Assembly: GCF_040560245.1 (NCBI RefSeq)
Contig: NZ_JAKMWP010000008.1
DNA: 64,000 bases
Strand: one strand, 5' to 3'
DNA from: Morganella sibonii
GTDB lineage: Bacteria > Pseudomonadota > Gammaproteobacteria > Enterobacterales > Enterobacteriaceae
Both the position numbers and the translations under genes were made by a program. Shown one piece after another: positions 49,937 through 58,548 of this stretch (its first letter is position 1; each line of letters begins with the position of its first letter). The notes under the pieces are model-generated. The model saw nothing but the letters and a program-made list of their open reading frames with translations. It was not told where the DNA came from and ran no database searches.

Positions 49937-52741
49937 ATGCAGAACGGCGCACTGAAGGACTGGCTGGATTCCAGCTTTCTGGCTGGAGAAAACCAGGCCT
50001 ACATAGAAGATATCTATGAAGACTATCTGAACGATCCGGCCTCCGTCGATGAAAGTTGGCGGGAGATTTTCGACTCACTGCCGAAAGCGGATATTACAGA
50101 ACAACCTCATTCACAGACACGCGACTATTTCCGTCGTCTGGCCAAAGATTCAACACGCTACCATACCTCCGTCAGCGATCCGGCGATGGATTCCAAGCAG
50201 GTCAAAGTCCTGCAGCTTATCAACGCATTCCGCTTCCGCGGTCATCAGAATGCCAACCTTGACCCGCTCGGCCTGTGGAAACAGGAACCGGTTCCGGATC
50301 TGGACCCGGCATTCCACAATCTGACCAAAGCCGATTTTGATGAAACCTTTAACGTCGGTTCTTTTGCCATCGGCAGCGAAACCATGCAGCTGAGCGAGCT
50401 GTTTGACGCATTAAAACGTATTTACTGCGGCTCCATCGGTGCCGAGTACATGCATATCACCAATACCGAAGAGAAACGCTGGCTCCAGCAACGTCTGGAA
50501 TCCGTTGACGTCAGTAAACTGTTCAGTGCTGATGAAAAACGGCGTTTTCTGGCGGATCTGACCGCAGCCGAAGGGCTGGAGCGTTATCTCGGCGCGAAAT
50601 TCCCGGGCGCAAAACGTTTCTCACTGGAAGGGGGCGATTCCCTCATTCCGATGCTGAAAGACCTGATTCGTCATGCCGGTAAACAGGACACCCGCGAAGT
50701 GGTGCTGGGTATGGCACACCGTGGTCGTCTGAACGTACTGGTTAACCTGTTCGGTAAAAAACCAGCGGATCTGTTTGATGAGTTTGCCGGTAAACATAAA
50801 GACCATCTCGGCACCGGTGACGTGAAATACCACCAGGGCTTCTCGTCCGATTTCGTGACAGAAGGCGCTCAGGTGCATCTGGCGCTTGCCTTTAACCCGT
50901 CTCACCTTGAGATCGTCAGCCCGGTGGTGATCGGCTCCGTCCGTGCCCGCCGTGACCGTCTGCCGGAAAACCTGAGCAAAATGGTTCTGCCAATCACTAT
51001 CCACGGTGACTCAGCGGTAACCGGTCAGGGGATTGTTCAGGAAACCCTGAATATGTCTCAGGCGCGGGGCTATGAAGTGGGCGGGACTGTCCGCATTGTT
51101 ATCAATAACCAGATTGGTTTCACCACCTCCAACCCGAAAGATACCCGGTCAACGGAATATTGCACTGACATCATGAAGATGGTTCAGGCGCCGATCTTCC
51201 ACGTCAATGCGGATGATCCGGAAGCGGTGGCCTTTGTGACCCGCCTGGCGCTGGATTTCCGTAATACCTTTAACCGCGATGTGATGATTGATCTGGTCTG
51301 CTACCGCCGTCACGGCCATAACGAGGCGGATGAGCCGAGTGCAACCCAGCCGATGATGTATCAGAAAATCAAACAGCATCCGACACCGCGCAAAATCTAC
51401 GGCGATAAACTGATTGCCGAAGGTGTGGTGGCCGCCGGTGATGTGACTGAAATGGTCAATATGTACCGTGATGCAATGGATCGCGGCGACTGCGTGGTGG
51501 AAGAGTGGCGTGAAATCGGTAAAGCGGCACTCACCTGGGAACCGTACCTGAATCATAACTGGAACGACAGCTACGCCAATAAAGTGGAGCTGAAACGCCT
51601 CAGTGATCTGGCGCGCCGTATCAGTACTGTTCCGGAAGAAGTGCATATGCACCCGCGTGTCGAAAAAATCTATACCGACCGTGCGGAAATGGCGGAAGGC
51701 AACAAACTGCTCGACTGGGGTGCGGCGGAAAATCTGGCTTACGCAACGCTGGTGGATGAAGGTGTTCCGGTACGTCTGTCCGGTGAGGATGCGGGACGCG
51801 GTACTTTCTTCCATCGTCACGCGGTTATCCATAATCAGAGCAACGGCTCCTGCTATGTGCCGCTGATGAATGTCCATAACGCCCAGGGGCGCTTCAATGT
51901 GTGGGACTCCGTCCTGTCTGAGGAAGCGGTACTGGCCTTTGAATATGGCTATGCAACAACTGATCCGCGTGGTCTGACTATCTGGGAAGCCCAGTTCGGT
52001 GACTTTGCCAACGTGGCGCAGGTGGTGATTGATCAGTTCATCAGCTCCGGCGAACAGAAATGGGGCCGTATGTGCGGGCTGGTAATGTTACTGCCGCACG
52101 GCTACGAAGGGCAGGGGCCTGAGCACTCCAGCGCCCGTCTGGAACGTTATCTCCAGCTTTGCGCGGAACAGAACATGCAGGTCTGTGTTCCGTCAACCCC
52201 GGCACAGGTTTACCATATGCTGCGCCGTCAGGCACTGCGCGGAATGCGCCGTCCGCTGATTGTGATGTCACCGAAATCACTGCTGCGTCATCCGCTGGCG
52301 GTCTCTTCTCTGGAAGAGCTGGCTGATGGTCGTTTTGAAGCGGTTATCGATGAGGCGGATGATCTGAATCCGGCGGATGTGAAGCGCGTTGTGTTGTGTT
52401 CCGGTAAGGTTTACTACGATTTACTGGAGCAGCGCCGCAAGAATAATCAGACGGATGTGGCGATTATCCGTATTGAACAGCTCTATCCGTTCCCGCATGA
52501 AGATATCCATGCGATTCTCGCACCATTCAGCCATGTGAAAGATTTTGTCTGGTGTCAGGAAGAGCCGCTCAACCAGGGCGCCTGGTATTGCTGCCAGCAC
52601 AATTTCCGTGATGCGGTCCCGGCAGGCGCGTCACTGCGCTATGCGGGTCGTCCGGCATCCGCCTCTCCGGCCGTGGGTTATACGTCTGTTCACCAGCAGC
52701 AACAACAAGAGCTGGTTAATGATGCACTGAACGTTGAATAA
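49937..52741 (+). CDS. sucA: 2-oxoglutarate dehydrogenase E1 component SucA
   Basis: This thiamine-diphosphate decarboxylase subunit belongs to the 2-oxoglutarate dehydrogenase complex. The 934-residue protein (E. coli 933) has the N-terminal E2-binding segment SSFLAGENQAYIEDIYEDYL, the motif VLGMAHRGRLNVLVN, the ThDP region THGDSAVTGQG-like (ITIHGDSAVTGQGI), and CYRRHGHNEADEPS. The C-terminal pyrimidine-binding domain includes RLSGEDAGRGTFFHRHAV. Confidence 0.98.
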   Translation: MQNGALKDWLDSSFLAGENQAYIEDIYEDYLNDPASVDESWREIFDSLPKADITEQPHSQTRDYFRRLAKDSTRYHTSVSDPAMDSKQVKVLQLINAFRFRGHQNANLDPLGLWKQEPVPDLDPAFHNLTKADFDETFNVGSFAIGSETMQLSELFDALKRIYCGSIGAEYMHITNTEEKRWLQQRLESVDVSKLFSADEKRRFLADLTAAEGLERYLGAKFPGAKRFSLEGGDSLIPMLKDLIRHAGKQDTREVVLGMAHRGRLNVLVNLFGKKPADLFDEFAGKHKDHLGTGDVKYHQGFSSDFVTEGAQVHLALAFNPSHLEIVSPVVIGSVRARRDRLPENLSKMVLPITIHGDSAVTGQGIVQETLNMSQARGYEVGGTVRIVINNQIGFTTSNPKDTRSTEYCTDIMKMVQAPIFHVNADDPEAVAFVTRLALDFRNTFNRDVMIDLVCYRRHGHNEADEPSATQPMMYQKIKQHPTPRKIYGDKLIAEGVVAAGDVTEMVNMYRDAMDRGDCVVEEWREIGKAALTWEPYLNHNWNDSYANKVELKRLSDLARRISTVPEEVHMHPRVEKIYTDRAEMAEGNKLLDWGAAENLAYATLVDEGVPVRLSGEDAGRGTFFHRHAVIHNQSNGSCYVPLMNVHNAQGRFNVWDSVLSEEAVLAFEYGYATTDPRGLTIWEAQFGDFANVAQVVIDQFISSGEQKWGRMCGLVMLLPHGYEGQGPEHSSARLERYLQLCAEQNMQVCVPSTPAQVYHMLRRQALRGMRRPLIVMSPKSLLRHPLAVSSLEELADGRFEAVIDEADDLNPADVKRVVLCSGKVYYDLLEQRRKNNQTDVAIIRIEQLYPFPHEDIHAILAPFSHVKDFVWCQEEPLNQGAWYCCQHNFRDAVPAGASLRYAGRPASASPAVGYTSVHQQQQQELVNDALNVE

Positions 52742-52755
52742 ATTAAGGAAAAGCA

Positions 52756-53967
52756 ATGAGTAGCATAGAAATTCTGGTTCCTGACCTCCCTGAGTCTGTT
52801 GCCGATGCCACTGTGGCAACCTGGCACAAAAAACCGGGTGACAGCGTCGAACGTGATGAAGTGCTGGTAGAAATCGAAACAGACAAAGTTGTGCTGGAAG
52901 TGCCTGCCAGCGATTCCGGTGTCCTGGAAGCCGTGCTGGAAGAAGAGGGGGCGACTGTCCTCTCAAAACAGCTGCTCGGACGTATCCGTCTGGGTGACAG
53001 CACCGGTCTGCCTGCGGAAGTAAAAGAAAAAGTGCAGTCCACACCGGCACAGCGTCAGAATGCCGGCCTGGATGAAGAAAGCAATGATGCGCTGAGCCCG
53101 GCTGTCCGCCGCCTGATCGCAGAACACGGCCTGAAAGCAGCCGATATTGCCGGCAGTGGTGTCGGCGGACGTCTGACCCGTGAGGATGTTGAGAAACATC
53201 TGGCACAGCAGCCGAAAGCACCGGTGAAAGCGGCTGCGGAGCCGGTTTCTCAGGCCGGTTTACCGCACCGCAGTGAAAAACGTGTACCGATGACCCGTCT
53301 GCGCAAGCGTGTCGCAGAACGTCTGCTGGAAGCGAAAAACAATACCGCAATGCTGACCACCTTTAACGAGGTGAGCATGAAGCCGGTGATGGATATGCGC
53401 AAACAGTACGGCGAATCATTTGAAAAACGTCACGGTGTGCGCCTCGGTTTCATGTCGTTCTATGTGAAAGCGGTGGTTGAGGCACTGAAACGTTATCCGG
53501 AAGTGAACGCTTCTATCGACGGTACCGATGTGGTGTATCACAACTATTTCGATATCAGTATTGCGGTTTCCACGCCGCGCGGTCTGGTGACCCCGGTTCT
53601 GCGTGATGCGGATGCGCTGAGCATGGCTGAAATTGAAAAACGCATTAAAGAGCTGGCTGTCAAAGGTCAGGAAGGCAAACTGACAGTCGAAGATCTGACC
53701 GGCGGTAATTTCACGATTACTAACGGTGGTGTATTCGGATCACTGATGTCCACGCCTATCATTAACCCGCCGCAGAGTGCGATTCTGGGGATGCATGCTA
53801 TCAAAGATCGTCCGATGGCGGTAAATGGTCAGGTGGTGATTCTGCCGATGATGTACCTGGCACTCTCTTATGACCACCGTCTGATTGATGGCCGTGAATC
53901 TGTCGGGTTCCTCGTGACCATTAAAGAGATGTTAGAAGATCCGGCACGTTTACTGCTCGACGTGTAA
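52756..53967 (+). CDS. sucB: 2-oxoglutarate dehydrogenase E2 (dihydrolipoyl succinyltransferase) SucB
   Basis: This is the core acyltransferase of the complex. The 403-residue protein has an N-terminal lipoyl domain with the lipoylated Lys in IETDKVVLEVPA and an E3-binding domain (SPAVRRLIAEHGLKAADIAG). An Ala/Pro linker leads to a C-terminal catalytic domain ending in LALSYDHRLIDGRESVGFL, which carries the active-site His. It follows sucA by 14 bases. Confidence 0.98.
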   Translation: MSSIEILVPDLPESVADATVATWHKKPGDSVERDEVLVEIETDKVVLEVPASDSGVLEAVLEEEGATVLSKQLLGRIRLGDSTGLPAEVKEKVQSTPAQRQNAGLDEESNDALSPAVRRLIAEHGLKAADIAGSGVGGRLTREDVEKHLAQQPKAPVKAAAEPVSQAGLPHRSEKRVPMTRLRKRVAERLLEAKNNTAMLTTFNEVSMKPVMDMRKQYGESFEKRHGVRLGFMSFYVKAVVEALKRYPEVNASIDGTDVVYHNYFDISIAVSTPRGLVTPVLRDADALSMAEIEKRIKELAVKGQEGKLTVEDLTGGNFTITNGGVFGSLMSTPIINPPQSAILGMHAIKDRPMAVNGQVVILPMMYLALSYDHRLIDGRESVGFLVTIKEMLEDPARLLLDV

Positions 53968-53994
53968 TGCTTTTTGTTTTTTAGTTTGGCTCAT

Positions 53995-54023
53995 CCGGGC
54001 GGCATCGCGCTAAAACCGCCCGG
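53995..54023 (+). repeat. Hairpin 1 in the sucB-sucC spacer
   Basis: CCGGGCGG (53995-54002) pairs perfectly with CCGCCCGG (54016-54023) around a 13-base loop. It lies 28 bases after the sucB stop with no downstream T-run. Confidence 0.6.
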
Positions 54024-54053
54024 CTGAACTCGCGACAGTGAATCTGTGTCCCT

Positions 54054-54071
54054 GCGCCGGGAAACCGGCGC
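54054..54071 (+). repeat. Hairpin 2 in the sucB-sucC spacer, GAAA tetraloop
   Basis: GCGCCGG and CCGGCGC form a perfect 7-bp stem capped by the very stable GAAA (GNRA) tetraloop. With hairpin 1 it divides sucAB from sucCD and may set differential message stability. Confidence 0.62.
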
Positions 54072-54131
54072 TATCCAGGCAACAACAATAAGAGAGCCCG
54101 CTCTCATCAGACAAATTATGGATAGAACATC

Positions 54132-55298
54132 ATGAATTTACACGAGTATCAGGCAAAACAACTCTTCACCCGGTATGGTTTACCTGCACCGGCAGGCTAT
54201 GCCTGCTCCACACCCCGTGAAGCGGAAGAAGCAGCATCCAAAATCGGCAGCGGCCCGTGGGTCGTAAAATGCCAGGTTCATGCCGGCGGCCGCGGGAAAG
54301 CGGGCGGTGTGAAACTGGTTAAGAGCAAAGATGAAATTCGCGCGTTTGCCGAACAGTGGTTAGGCAAGCGTCTGGTGACCTATCAGACAGATGCACAGGG
54401 ACAGCCTGTACATCAGGTGCTGGTGGAAGGGGCAACAGATATCGCCAAAGAGCTGTATCTGGGTGCCGTGGTGGATCGCGGTTCGCGCCGTGTGGTCTTT
54501 ATGGCCTCCACCGAAGGTGGTGTCGAAATTGAAAAAGTGGCACATGAAACACCGGAACTGATTCACAAAGCCGTGATTGACCCGCTGACCGGCCCGATGC
54601 CGTATCAGGGGCGTGAGCTGGCGTTTAAACTGGGCTTAACCGGTAAATTAGTCAGTCAGTTCACCAAAATCTTTATGGGACTGGCAACCATGTTCCTGGA
54701 GCGTGATCTGGCGATGGCAGAAATCAACCCGCTGGTGATCACCACTCAGGATGAACTTATCTGCCTCGACGGTAAATTAGGTATTGACGGCAACGCCCTG
54801 TACCGTCAGCCGGAACTGCGTGAAATGCATGACCCGTCACAGGAAGATGCCCGCGAAGCACAGGCTGCGCAATGGGAACTGAACTATGTGGCGCTGGACG
54901 GCAATATCGGCTGTATGGTGAACGGTGCCGGTCTGGCGATGGGCACCATGGATATCGTCAAACTGCATGGCGGTGAACCGGCAAACTTCCTGGATGTCGG
55001 CGGCGGCGCAACCAAAGAGCGCGTTACAGAAGCCTTTAAAATCATTCTGTCCGATGAAAATGTTAAAGCCGTATTCGTCAATATCTTCGGCGGGATCGTC
55101 CGTTGTGACCTGATTGCAGACGGGATTATCGGTGCGGTTGAGGAAGTCGGCGTCAGTGTGCCGGTGGTTGTGCGCCTGGAAGGGAACAACGCGGAACTGG
55201 GTGCGGAAAAACTGGCGAAAAGTGGTCTGAATATTATTGCGGCAACCAGCCTGACGGATGCTGCGAAACGTGTTGTTGCAGCAGTGGGAGCGAAATAA
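54132..55298 (+). CDS. sucC: Succinyl-CoA synthetase beta subunit SucC
   Basis: This is the ATP-grasp, nucleotide-binding subunit of succinate-CoA ligase (388 residues, E. coli length). It starts MNLHEYQAKQLFTRYGLPAP, with KCQVHAGGRGKAGGVK, EINPLVIT, and the phosphate loop LDVGGGATKERV. It overlaps sucD by one base (TAATG). Confidence 0.98.
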   Translation: MNLHEYQAKQLFTRYGLPAPAGYACSTPREAEEAASKIGSGPWVVKCQVHAGGRGKAGGVKLVKSKDEIRAFAEQWLGKRLVTYQTDAQGQPVHQVLVEGATDIAKELYLGAVVDRGSRRVVFMASTEGGVEIEKVAHETPELIHKAVIDPLTGPMPYQGRELAFKLGLTGKLVSQFTKIFMGLATMFLERDLAMAEINPLVITTQDELICLDGKLGIDGNALYRQPELREMHDPSQEDAREAQAAQWELNYVALDGNIGCMVNGAGLAMGTMDIVKLHGGEPANFLDVGGGATKERVTEAFKIILSDENVKAVFVNIFGGIVRCDLIADGIIGAVEEVGVSVPVVVRLEGNNAELGAEKLAKSGLNIIAATSLTDAAKRVVAAVGAK

Positions 55299-56170
55299 TG
55301 TCTATTTTAATCGATAAGAACACCAAAGTTATCTGTCAGGGATTCACAGGTAGCCAGGGGACTTTCCACTCTGAACAGGCGATTGCGTACGGTACCAAAA
55401 TGGTCGGCGGTGTGACACCGGGCAAAGGCGGTACAACACATTTAGGTTTACCGGTCTTTAACACCGTGCGTGACGCGGTGGAAGCCACCGGTGCTACCGC
55501 CTCTGTTATTTATGTTCCGGCACCGTTCTGCAAGGATTCCATCCTGGAAGCGATCGATGCGGGCATCAAGCTGATTATCACCATCACTGAAGGCATTCCG
55601 ACTCTGGATATGCTGACCGTGAAAGTGAAGCTGGACGAAGCCGGTGTGCGGATGATCGGTCCTAACTGTCCGGGCGTTATCACCCCGGGTGAATGCAAAA
55701 TCGGGATTATGCCGGGACATATCCATCTGCCGGGTAAAGTGGGGATCGTTTCCCGTTCCGGTACGCTGACCTATGAAGCGGTGAAGCAGACCACTGATGC
55801 CGGTCTGGGACAATCCACCTGTGTGGGGATCGGCGGTGACCCGATTCCGGGCTCTAACTTTATCGATATCCTGCGTATGTTCCAGAACGACCCGCAGACA
55901 GAAGCGATTGTGATGATCGGTGAAATCGGCGGCAGCGCGGAAGAAGAAGCGGCAGCCTTTATCAAAGACCATGTCACCAAACCGGTTGTGGCTTATATCG
56001 CAGGTGTGACTGCACCGAAAGGCAAGCGTATGGGCCATGCGGGGGCGATTATCGCGGGCGGTAAAGGTACTGCGGATGAGAAATTTGCAGCCCTCGAAGC
56101 TGCCGGTGTGAAGACTGTCCGCAGTCTGGCTGACATCGGTGATGCGGTAAAAGCGATCCTGGGTAAATAA
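55298..56170 (+). CDS. sucD: Succinyl-CoA synthetase alpha subunit SucD
   Basis: This is the CoA-binding subunit, phosphorylated on His during catalysis. The 290-residue protein has the CoA motif ICQGFTGSQGTFHSEQAI, GPNCPGVITPGECKIGIMP, SRSGTLTYEAV, and the phospho-His region KRMGHAGAIIAGGKGTA. It ends the sdh-suc operon, before a terminator. Confidence 0.98.
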   Translation: MSILIDKNTKVICQGFTGSQGTFHSEQAIAYGTKMVGGVTPGKGGTTHLGLPVFNTVRDAVEATGATASVIYVPAPFCKDSILEAIDAGIKLIITITEGIPTLDMLTVKVKLDEAGVRMIGPNCPGVITPGECKIGIMPGHIHLPGKVGIVSRSGTLTYEAVKQTTDAGLGQSTCVGIGGDPIPGSNFIDILRMFQNDPQTEAIVMIGEIGGSAEEEAAAFIKDHVTKPVVAYIAGVTAPKGKRMGHAGAIIAGGKGTADEKFAALEAAGVKTVRSLADIGDAVKAILGK

Positions 56171-56186
56171 TTCCGGGTATTTTTAT

Positions 56187-56226
56187 ACAGCCGGGGCAGG
56201 CCTGATACTGCTTCCGGCTGTTTTTT
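56187..56226 (+). terminator. Terminator of the sdh-suc operon
   Basis: ACAGCCGG (56187-56194) pairs with CCGGCTGT (56214-56221), with an inner GCAG/CTGC stem, followed by six T residues. In E. coli the processed 3' UTR at this place is the SdhX (RybD) small RNA; this short 3' UTR is its positional equivalent, but sequence identity was not checked. Confidence 0.85.
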
Positions 56227-56495
56227 GATCTGAACACAATTCAGCTGTATCTGTCATATTGCGTATTTTTACGCAGCTGTTCCCTCCATTGCTGTCCTTT
56301 TAATCAATTTTCTGAATTGAGCCAAAACGCTTGCTGTATCGTTTACACAGCAAAAAGTCTCAGGTATAAAGGGGCGTTTTTATCATCTTGATTTATACTT
56401 AATTTTTAAGCCGGAAATGATTATTGCTCTGTGTTAATACAAACAGACAATAACAGTTTTAGTGATAATTTATTTATAATTGAATTATCGGGCTC

Positions 56496-56639
56496 ATGAA
56501 ATTAACCAGAAATGCTGATGAAAATAAAACGTTAATGAAAAGAGCATATATTATTGGTATTTTTCTGTTTGGTTGTGTTTGTGTGCACATTGCATTAACA
56601 ATAAAGCAACTCAATTACTATATGTGCGATTTTAATTAA
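56496..56639 (+). CDS. Possible 47-aa membrane micro-protein upstream of cydA
   Basis: The frame starts MKLTRNADENKTLMKRAYII and continues through one hydrophobic stretch (YIIGIFLFGCVCVHIALTI, about 18-36) to the tail KQLNYYMCDFN. A charged N-terminus followed by a single span is the usual small inner-membrane protein layout. TATAAT lies at 56475-56480, 15 bases before the ATG, but there is no good Shine-Dalgarno sequence. The 3' end overlaps the ArcA-like motif. A second in-frame ATG at 56535 would give 34 residues. An AT-rich chance ORF cannot be excluded. Confidence 0.3.
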   Translation: MKLTRNADENKTLMKRAYIIGIFLFGCVCVHIALTIKQLNYYMCDFN

Positions 56640-56654
56640 CACCATGAGGAAAAA

Positions 56655-56668
56655 TTGACGTAAATCAA
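56655..56668 (+). promoter_or_regulatory. Candidate FNR box upstream of cydA
   Basis: TTGACGTAAATCAA matches the FNR consensus TTGAT-N4-ATCAA with one mismatch. It lies about 300 bases upstream of the cydA start. Confidence 0.6.
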
Positions 56669-56971
56669 TCTATTGCACTGGCATTATTTCGGTGATTTGT
56701 TTAAATTGTGGCAGATCAAAATAGCCGAAAATGACTACGCTGTGCATTATTTGATATATCCTCAGAATTCCAATCTGAATCACGCAAAAGCAGTTTATTG
56801 TGTGCAAATATAAGCGTACTATTATTAGGGTGTCTATTTAGGTGTTTTTTTGTTACTAATTTGTTATTGCATTTAGAGGCATTTATTGCTGGTAGTTATG
56901 TTGCTTTCTTTCTTCAGGAAAGCTTGGGTTGCCGCATGTCGGTGTCTTCCTGCTAGGAGCAAGGAGTCAAG

Positions 56972-58534
56972 ATGTTTGATATTGTCGAACTGTCGCGATT
57001 ACAGTTTGCCTTAACAGCGATGTACCACTTCTTATTTGTACCGCTAACATTAGGGATGTCCTTCATGTTAGCGATCATGGAAACGGTATACGTCCTGTCC
57101 GGTAAACAAATCTATAAAGATATGACGAAGTTCTGGGGTAAGTTATTTGGTATTAACTTCGCTCTGGGTGTTGCTACCGGTCTGACTATGGAGTTCCAGT
57201 TCGGGACAAACTGGTCATACTACTCTCACTATGTCGGTGATATCTTCGGTGCGCCTCTGGCAATCGAAGGTCTGATGGCATTCTTCCTCGAGTCCACCTT
57301 CGTGGGTCTGTTCTTCTTCGGCTGGGATCGTCTCAGCAAGAAACAGCACCTGATGGTGACCTGGCTCGTTGCGCTCGGTTCCAACTTCTCTGCACTGTGG
57401 ATTCTGGTGGCAAACGGCTGGATGCAAAACCCGATTGCTGCTGACTTCAACTTTGAAACCATGCGTATGGAGATGCTGAGCTTCTCCGAACTGGTTCTCA
57501 ACCCGGTTGCACAGGTTAAATTTGTGCATACAGTAGCGGCCGGTTACTGTACCGGTGCGATCTTCGTACTGTCTATCAGTGCGTGGTATCTGATGAAAGG
57601 CCGTGATATCGCATTTGCAAAACGCTCTTTTGCGATTGCAGCAAGCTTTGGTATCGCTGCTGTGTTATCCGTTATCGTGCTGGGTGATGAATCCGGTTAT
57701 GAAATGGGTGACGTACAGAAAACCAAACTCGCCGCGATTGAAGGTGAATGGCATACTCAGCCTGCACCTGCATCATTTAACGTGATTGCGTTCCCGAATC
57801 AGGAAAAAATGGAAAACAGTTTTGCGATTGAAATTCCGTACCTGATGGGGATTATCACCACCCGTTCTATCGATACTCCGGTTCTCGGCCTGCGCGACCT
57901 GATGGTGCAGCACGAAGCCCGTATCCGTAACGGTATGGTGGCGTATGATCTGTTACAGCAGCTGCGTGGCGGTAATACCGATCCGGCAATTCGTGATGCC
58001 TTTAATCAGAGCAAACAAGACCTTGGTTACGGCTTACTGCTGAAGCGCTATACCGACAACGTCGGTCAGGCAACTGAAGAGCAGATTCAGGCAGCAACCA
58101 AAGACTCTATCCCGCGTGTTGCACCGCTGTTCTGGGCATTCCGCCTGATGGTGGCAGCCGGTGGTCTGATGCTGATCGTTCTGGGTCTGTCATTCCTGAG
58201 TGTACTGCGCAACCGTATCGGCAAATCAAAATGGCTGCTGCGCGCTGCTTTCCTCAGCCTGCCATTACCGTGGATTGGTGTTGAAGCGGGCTGGTTCGTT
58301 GCTGAATATGGCCGTCAGCCATGGGCAGTCGGTGAAGTATTACCGACAGCATATGCAACGTCACATCTGGCAGCCGGAGACATTCTGTTCTCTATGGCGC
58401 TGATTTGCGGCCTGTATACCTTATTCCTGATTGCTGAAATGTTCCTGATGTTCAAATTTGCACGTCTTGGTCCAAGCAGCTTAAAAACCGGCCGTTATCA
58501 TTTCGAAACGTCCCCGGCACAAGACGCTAAGTAA
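56972..58534 (+). CDS. cydA: Cytochrome bd-I ubiquinol oxidase subunit I CydA
   Basis: CydA is the haem b558/b595/d-bearing subunit of the high-affinity terminal oxidase. The 520-residue protein has about nine spans. The haem b595 ligand His19 is in MYHFLFVPL. The quinol-binding Q-loop region lies around residues 250-330 (DTPVLGLRDLM), and GWFVAEYGRQPWAVGEVLPT is diagnostic. It is followed after 14 bases by cydB. Confidence 0.98.
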   Translation: MFDIVELSRLQFALTAMYHFLFVPLTLGMSFMLAIMETVYVLSGKQIYKDMTKFWGKLFGINFALGVATGLTMEFQFGTNWSYYSHYVGDIFGAPLAIEGLMAFFLESTFVGLFFFGWDRLSKKQHLMVTWLVALGSNFSALWILVANGWMQNPIAADFNFETMRMEMLSFSELVLNPVAQVKFVHTVAAGYCTGAIFVLSISAWYLMKGRDIAFAKRSFAIAASFGIAAVLSVIVLGDESGYEMGDVQKTKLAAIEGEWHTQPAPASFNVIAFPNQEKMENSFAIEIPYLMGIITTRSIDTPVLGLRDLMVQHEARIRNGMVAYDLLQQLRGGNTDPAIRDAFNQSKQDLGYGLLLKRYTDNVGQATEEQIQAATKDSIPRVAPLFWAFRLMVAAGGLMLIVLGLSFLSVLRNRIGKSKWLLRAAFLSLPLPWIGVEAGWFVAEYGRQPWAVGEVLPTAYATSHLAAGDILFSMALICGLYTLFLIAEMFLMFKFARLGPSSLKTGRYHFETSPAQDAK

Positions 58535-58548
58535 ACAGGAGCCCACTT

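Larger units (their letters stand above)
56227..56971 (+). promoter_or_regulatory. cydABX upstream control region
   Basis: This AT-rich region of about 745 bases lies ahead of cydA. It contains an FNR-like box at 56655-56668, an ArcA-like TTAATTAACA at 56632-56641, and TTAAC repeats near 56595. This agrees with ArcA/FNR oxygen control of cydAB in E. coli. A possible 47-codon ORF is at 56496-56639. AAGGAG lies six bases before the cydA ATG. E. coli mngR/mngAB, normally between sucD and cydA, are absent. Confidence 0.5.

Noticed and set aside
51149..51877. A 242-codon frame antisense to sucA
   Set aside because: It is opposite the conserved SucA coding sequence and has no ribosome site or recognised domain.
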